Position numbers and translations under genes: made by a program. Of a DNA stretch of 30,932 nucleotides, positions 29,255 through 30,932 are shown one piece after another. The notes under the pieces are model-generated. The model saw only the letters and a program-made list of their open reading frames with translations, was not told the origin of the DNA and made no database searches. The number at the start of each line of letters is the position of its first letter. The first letter of the stretch is position 1. The stretch is from an uncultured Bacteroides sp. (GTDB taxonomy: Bacteria; Bacteroidota; Bacteroidia; Bacteroidales; Bacteroidaceae): positions 1 to 30,932 of the forward strand of contig NZ_CAJLKP010000074.1 of NCBI RefSeq assembly GCF_905207245.1. The letters run 5' to 3'.

Positions 29255-29689
29255 ATGGGATGTATGTGGGCCGGATTTGGTTCTACCGATATAAATATGA
29301 TATATGAGCGGGTACAGCCCACATTTAATAATGTGATGTATTATGATGCGGCAACAGGAACTTTGGGTGACTTGACACAGAATGTAGCATGGGAATCAAC
29401 TGCGGTGGGTTCCGGATATGTATATTTCGGAACACAAGCAGGCTCCGAAAGTGGAGATAAGGAAATTTTCTTTCCGGCCGTTGCTCTACGTGAAGCAGGC
29501 AGTGGAGAATATAGAGTTACGGTTAAAAACAATGCTGTTTTTTTGTGGTCTTCAACAAGTAAGCCTACTGGTTTTTTACATTATCAGATACAACCTGCCA
29601 GAGATATGGTTACTAAATATATACATATAGCTTGTGGTCATTCACCGAGTCCCGGTTTTGGTTTCTCTGTTCGTTGTGTACAGGAATAA
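29255..29689 (+). pseudogene. Fragment of a fimbrial tip-protein C-terminus
   Basis: A 144-residue frame without signal peptide. Its C-terminal part (KEIFFPAVALREAG; NAVFLWSSTS; GFGFSVRCVQE) looks like the end of the Fibrobacter-major-paralogue/DUF1566-type domains that close many Bacteroides surface proteins (pattern FPA..R ... WSS ... G.SVRCV). It begins 7 nt after the stop of the DUF4906-like gene, in a different frame, and the front half of such a domain is missing. It is probably the remnant of a longer tip gene, left by deletion and frameshift. A small secreted-by-fusion protein is unlikely because nothing would export it. Confidence 0.5.
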
Positions 29690-29697
29690 TATTCAAA

Positions 29698-29717
29698 AGA
29701 AGCCTTGGGTTTCTTTT
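29698..29717 (+). terminator. Weak terminator at the end of the fimbrial cluster
   Basis: AGAAGCC (29698-29704) pairs with GGTTTCT (29708-29714) with one G-U and a 3-nt loop, followed by TTT. It lies 8 nt after the last fimbrial fragment. Confidence 0.4.
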
Positions 29718-29760
29718 ATGATTCGCTCTTTGACATGCTGGAATAACGGAAAATAATTAG

Positions 29761-29768
29761 TACCTTTG
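29761..29768 (+). promoter_or_regulatory. Promoter -7 box before the YhcG-like gene
   Basis: TACCTTTG fits TAnnTTTG. The only nearby TTTG (about 29730) is 28 nt upstream, too far for the usual spacing, so the call rests on the -7 box alone. The start codon is 64 nt downstream. Confidence 0.4.
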
Positions 29769-29831
29769 TAAGACAATGTGTATGTTATCTATTTAATCAG
29801 TAGAATGTTGATTAACAAAAGAATAACTATA

Positions 29832-30605
29832 ATGAATGAATCCGAAAATATAATATTGGAGAACAGTGCGTCCAATCCTCTTGCCACAGAGATAAAACAA
29901 CTTATAGCAAGGAGTCGGCGACAGGTGGCTACTCAGGTAAATAGTGCTATTACATTGCTTTACTGGAATATAGGGAAGCGTATAAAGCAAGAAGTTCTGA
30001 AAGATCAACGTGCTGAATACGGTAAACAGATATTATCCAATCTGAGTAAAGAGTTGACAGTGGCTTTTGGGAAAGGATGGGGTGAACAACAGTTAAGGCA
30101 TTGCATACGTTGTGCCGAAGTTTTTGTTGATGGGGAGATTTTATACACGCTGTGTATAGAATTGAGTTGGTCGCATATTCGTACACTAATGTTTATTGAT
30201 GAGCCTTTGAAACGGGATTTTTATATTGAAATGTGCAAAATGGAACATTGGAGTGTGCGTCAGTTGAATAAACGCATTGATTCTATGTTGTATGAACGTA
30301 CCGCTATCAGTAAGAAACCGGAGCAAACCATAGCTCATGATATCGAATTACTGCGTAAAGAGAAGCAACTGACTCCTGAAATGGCATTTCGGAATCCTGT
30401 TATATTGGATTTTTTAGGTTTGAATGATACTTATTCGGAAAAAGACCTTGAATCTGCAATTTTGGCTCATTTACAAAATTTCATCATGGAACTTGGAAGC
30501 GACTCAGGAATACATATCGCCCAGTATTTGACGGAATTACCTGATAAGAAGGTTTTAGAGGTTCAATTGAAGAAATCAATAAAGTTAGCAAAAGAAAGGT
30601 TGTAG
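29832..30605 (+). CDS. YhcG/DUF1016-type protein lacking its PDDEXK core
   Basis: A 257-residue protein from the ATG at 29832 (MNESENIILENSASN); the frame runs back to 29778, but that part does not fit the family. The N-terminal YhcG_N domain is intact: QVNSAITLLYWNIGKRI, YGKQILSNLSKELTVAFGKGW, LRHCIRCAEVF, LSWSHIRTLMFI and WSVRQLNKRIDSMLYERTA. After HLQNFIMELGSD, relatives continue with a PDDEXK nuclease core of roughly 100 residues (DFYxDLLFYHR..L..LVAIELK). Here the sequence goes straight to SGIHIAQYLTELPDKKVLE, the family C-terminus. The catalytic D and ExK are therefore missing through what looks like one in-frame deletion. It is probably inactive as a nuclease but may keep partner binding. 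Full-length relatives are about 340-380 aa. Confidence 0.85.
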   Translation: MNESENIILENSASNPLATEIKQLIARSRRQVATQVNSAITLLYWNIGKRIKQEVLKDQRAEYGKQILSNLSKELTVAFGKGWGEQQLRHCIRCAEVFVDGEILYTLCIELSWSHIRTLMFIDEPLKRDFYIEMCKMEHWSVRQLNKRIDSMLYERTAISKKPEQTIAHDIELLRKEKQLTPEMAFRNPVILDFLGLNDTYSEKDLESAILAHLQNFIMELGSDSGIHIAQYLTELPDKKVLEVQLKKSIKLAKERL

Positions 30606-30631
30606 TAAATCTGATGAAATAACATTGTTTT

Positions 30632-30680
30632 CCGTCCCGCCCCGTGTGCCGCAAGGTCCACGAGGTGGGACGGTTTGTTT
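30632..30680 (+). terminator. Terminator after the YhcG-like gene
   Basis: CCGTCCCGCC (30632-30641) pairs with GGTGGGACGG (30664-30673) with one G-U. An inner CGTG/CACG helix and T-rich TTTGTTTT follow. It lies 26 nt beyond the gene's stop. Confidence 0.7.
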
Positions 30681-30723
30681 TCCGGCGTTCCGGCTTTGAA
30701 TTGATAATTAAAACAAAGAATAT

Positions 30724-30932
30724 ATGAAACGGATATTTGAAAGAAATATTTATTTGCTTTTGGGGCTTACAGCCCTATGTAGCGGTATTATCGGGTGTGA
30801 TGACCGGATAGATGATTCGGTGCCTCCGGTGTCAGGACAAGAGTTGGTCACAGTACCTTTGAGTTTCGGCTTCGCCGAAGAATCATTTGGTGAGTTATAC
30901 CGCAACGGCTCGCCGCAACGGCTCGCCGCAAC
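30724..30932 (+). CDS. Lipoprotein, N-terminal part (runs off the window)
   Basis: An open frame from the ATG at 30724 to the window edge: 69 full codons. The signal peptide ends in the lipobox GIIGC (Cys25) and is followed by an acidic linker (DDRIDDSVPPVSGQE) and the strand LVTVPLSFGFAEESF. That looks like the start of another Bacteroidales surface or fimbrial lipoprotein. The start is behind an A-rich leader (AATTAAAACAAAGAATAT) after a terminator, so it begins a new unit. The last 32 nt are a 13-bp tandem repeat that reads through in this frame. Too little is visible to name the family. Confidence 0.65.
   Translation, partial: MKRIFERNIYLLLGLTALCSGIIGCDDRIDDSVPPVSGQELVTVPLSFGFAEESFGELYRNGSPQRLAA
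30901..30932 (+). repeat. 13-bp tandem repeat at the right edge
   Basis: CGCAACGGCTCGC occurs twice and then six bases of a third copy before the window ends. It lies inside the lipoprotein gene starting at 30724. Confidence 0.75.

Overview
The window looks like a Bacteroides (Bacteroidales) chromosome. Promoters have the -7 form TAnnTTTG, start codons sit behind A-rich leaders rather than strong Shine-Dalgarno sites, and lipoprotein fimbrillins, a Bacteroides-type DNA invertase and conjugative-element genes of the DUF4120/DUF4121 kind are all present. Both edges cut genes, and the right edge falls inside a short tandem repeat.

Region 1 (1 to about 12,133) is the integrase-proximal end of an integrated mobile element, probably an integrative conjugative element, sitting against the 3' end of a tRNA-Phe gene. 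Every gene here is on the minus strand, reading away from a tyrosine integrase (10426-11661). The cargo is mostly conserved element genes of unknown role, plus a DUF932-like protein, a metallopeptidase with a full M20/M42-like metal-ligand set, and an N6-adenine methylase-like protein without a recognisable NPPY motif. Two copies of a 160-nt palindromic element (5286-5449 and 10182-10341) keep a nearly identical core, while their outer helices differ in sequence and keep pairing. That is good evidence for a structured RNA. The far end of the mobile element is outside the window.

Region 2 (12,134-17,117) is core chromosome on the minus strand: tRNA-Phe with its own promoter and terminator, and a compact operon sppA-lpxK-punA-thiL (signal peptide peptidase, lipid A 4'-kinase, purine nucleoside phosphorylase, thiamine-monophosphate kinase).

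Region 3 (17,190-29,700) is a phase-variable fimbrial locus on the plus strand. A leader with a 12-codon ORF and an intrinsic terminator precedes a tyrosine invertase. Next comes a segment of about 318 bp bounded by 19-bp inverted repeats and containing one clear promoter. In this sequence the promoter points back toward the invertase, so the locus is read here in the OFF orientation; inversion would put the promoter about 50 nt before the first gene. The operon begins with an Rrf2-like regulator translationally coupled to the first of nine fimbrillin-type lipoproteins. A DUF4906-like fimbrial protein and a fragment of a tip-protein C-terminus follow.

Region 4 (29,700-30,932) holds a YhcG/DUF1016-type protein that appears to have lost its PDDEXK catalytic core by an in-frame internal deletion. 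The start of another lipoprotein gene, interrupted by 13-bp tandem repeats, runs off the window.
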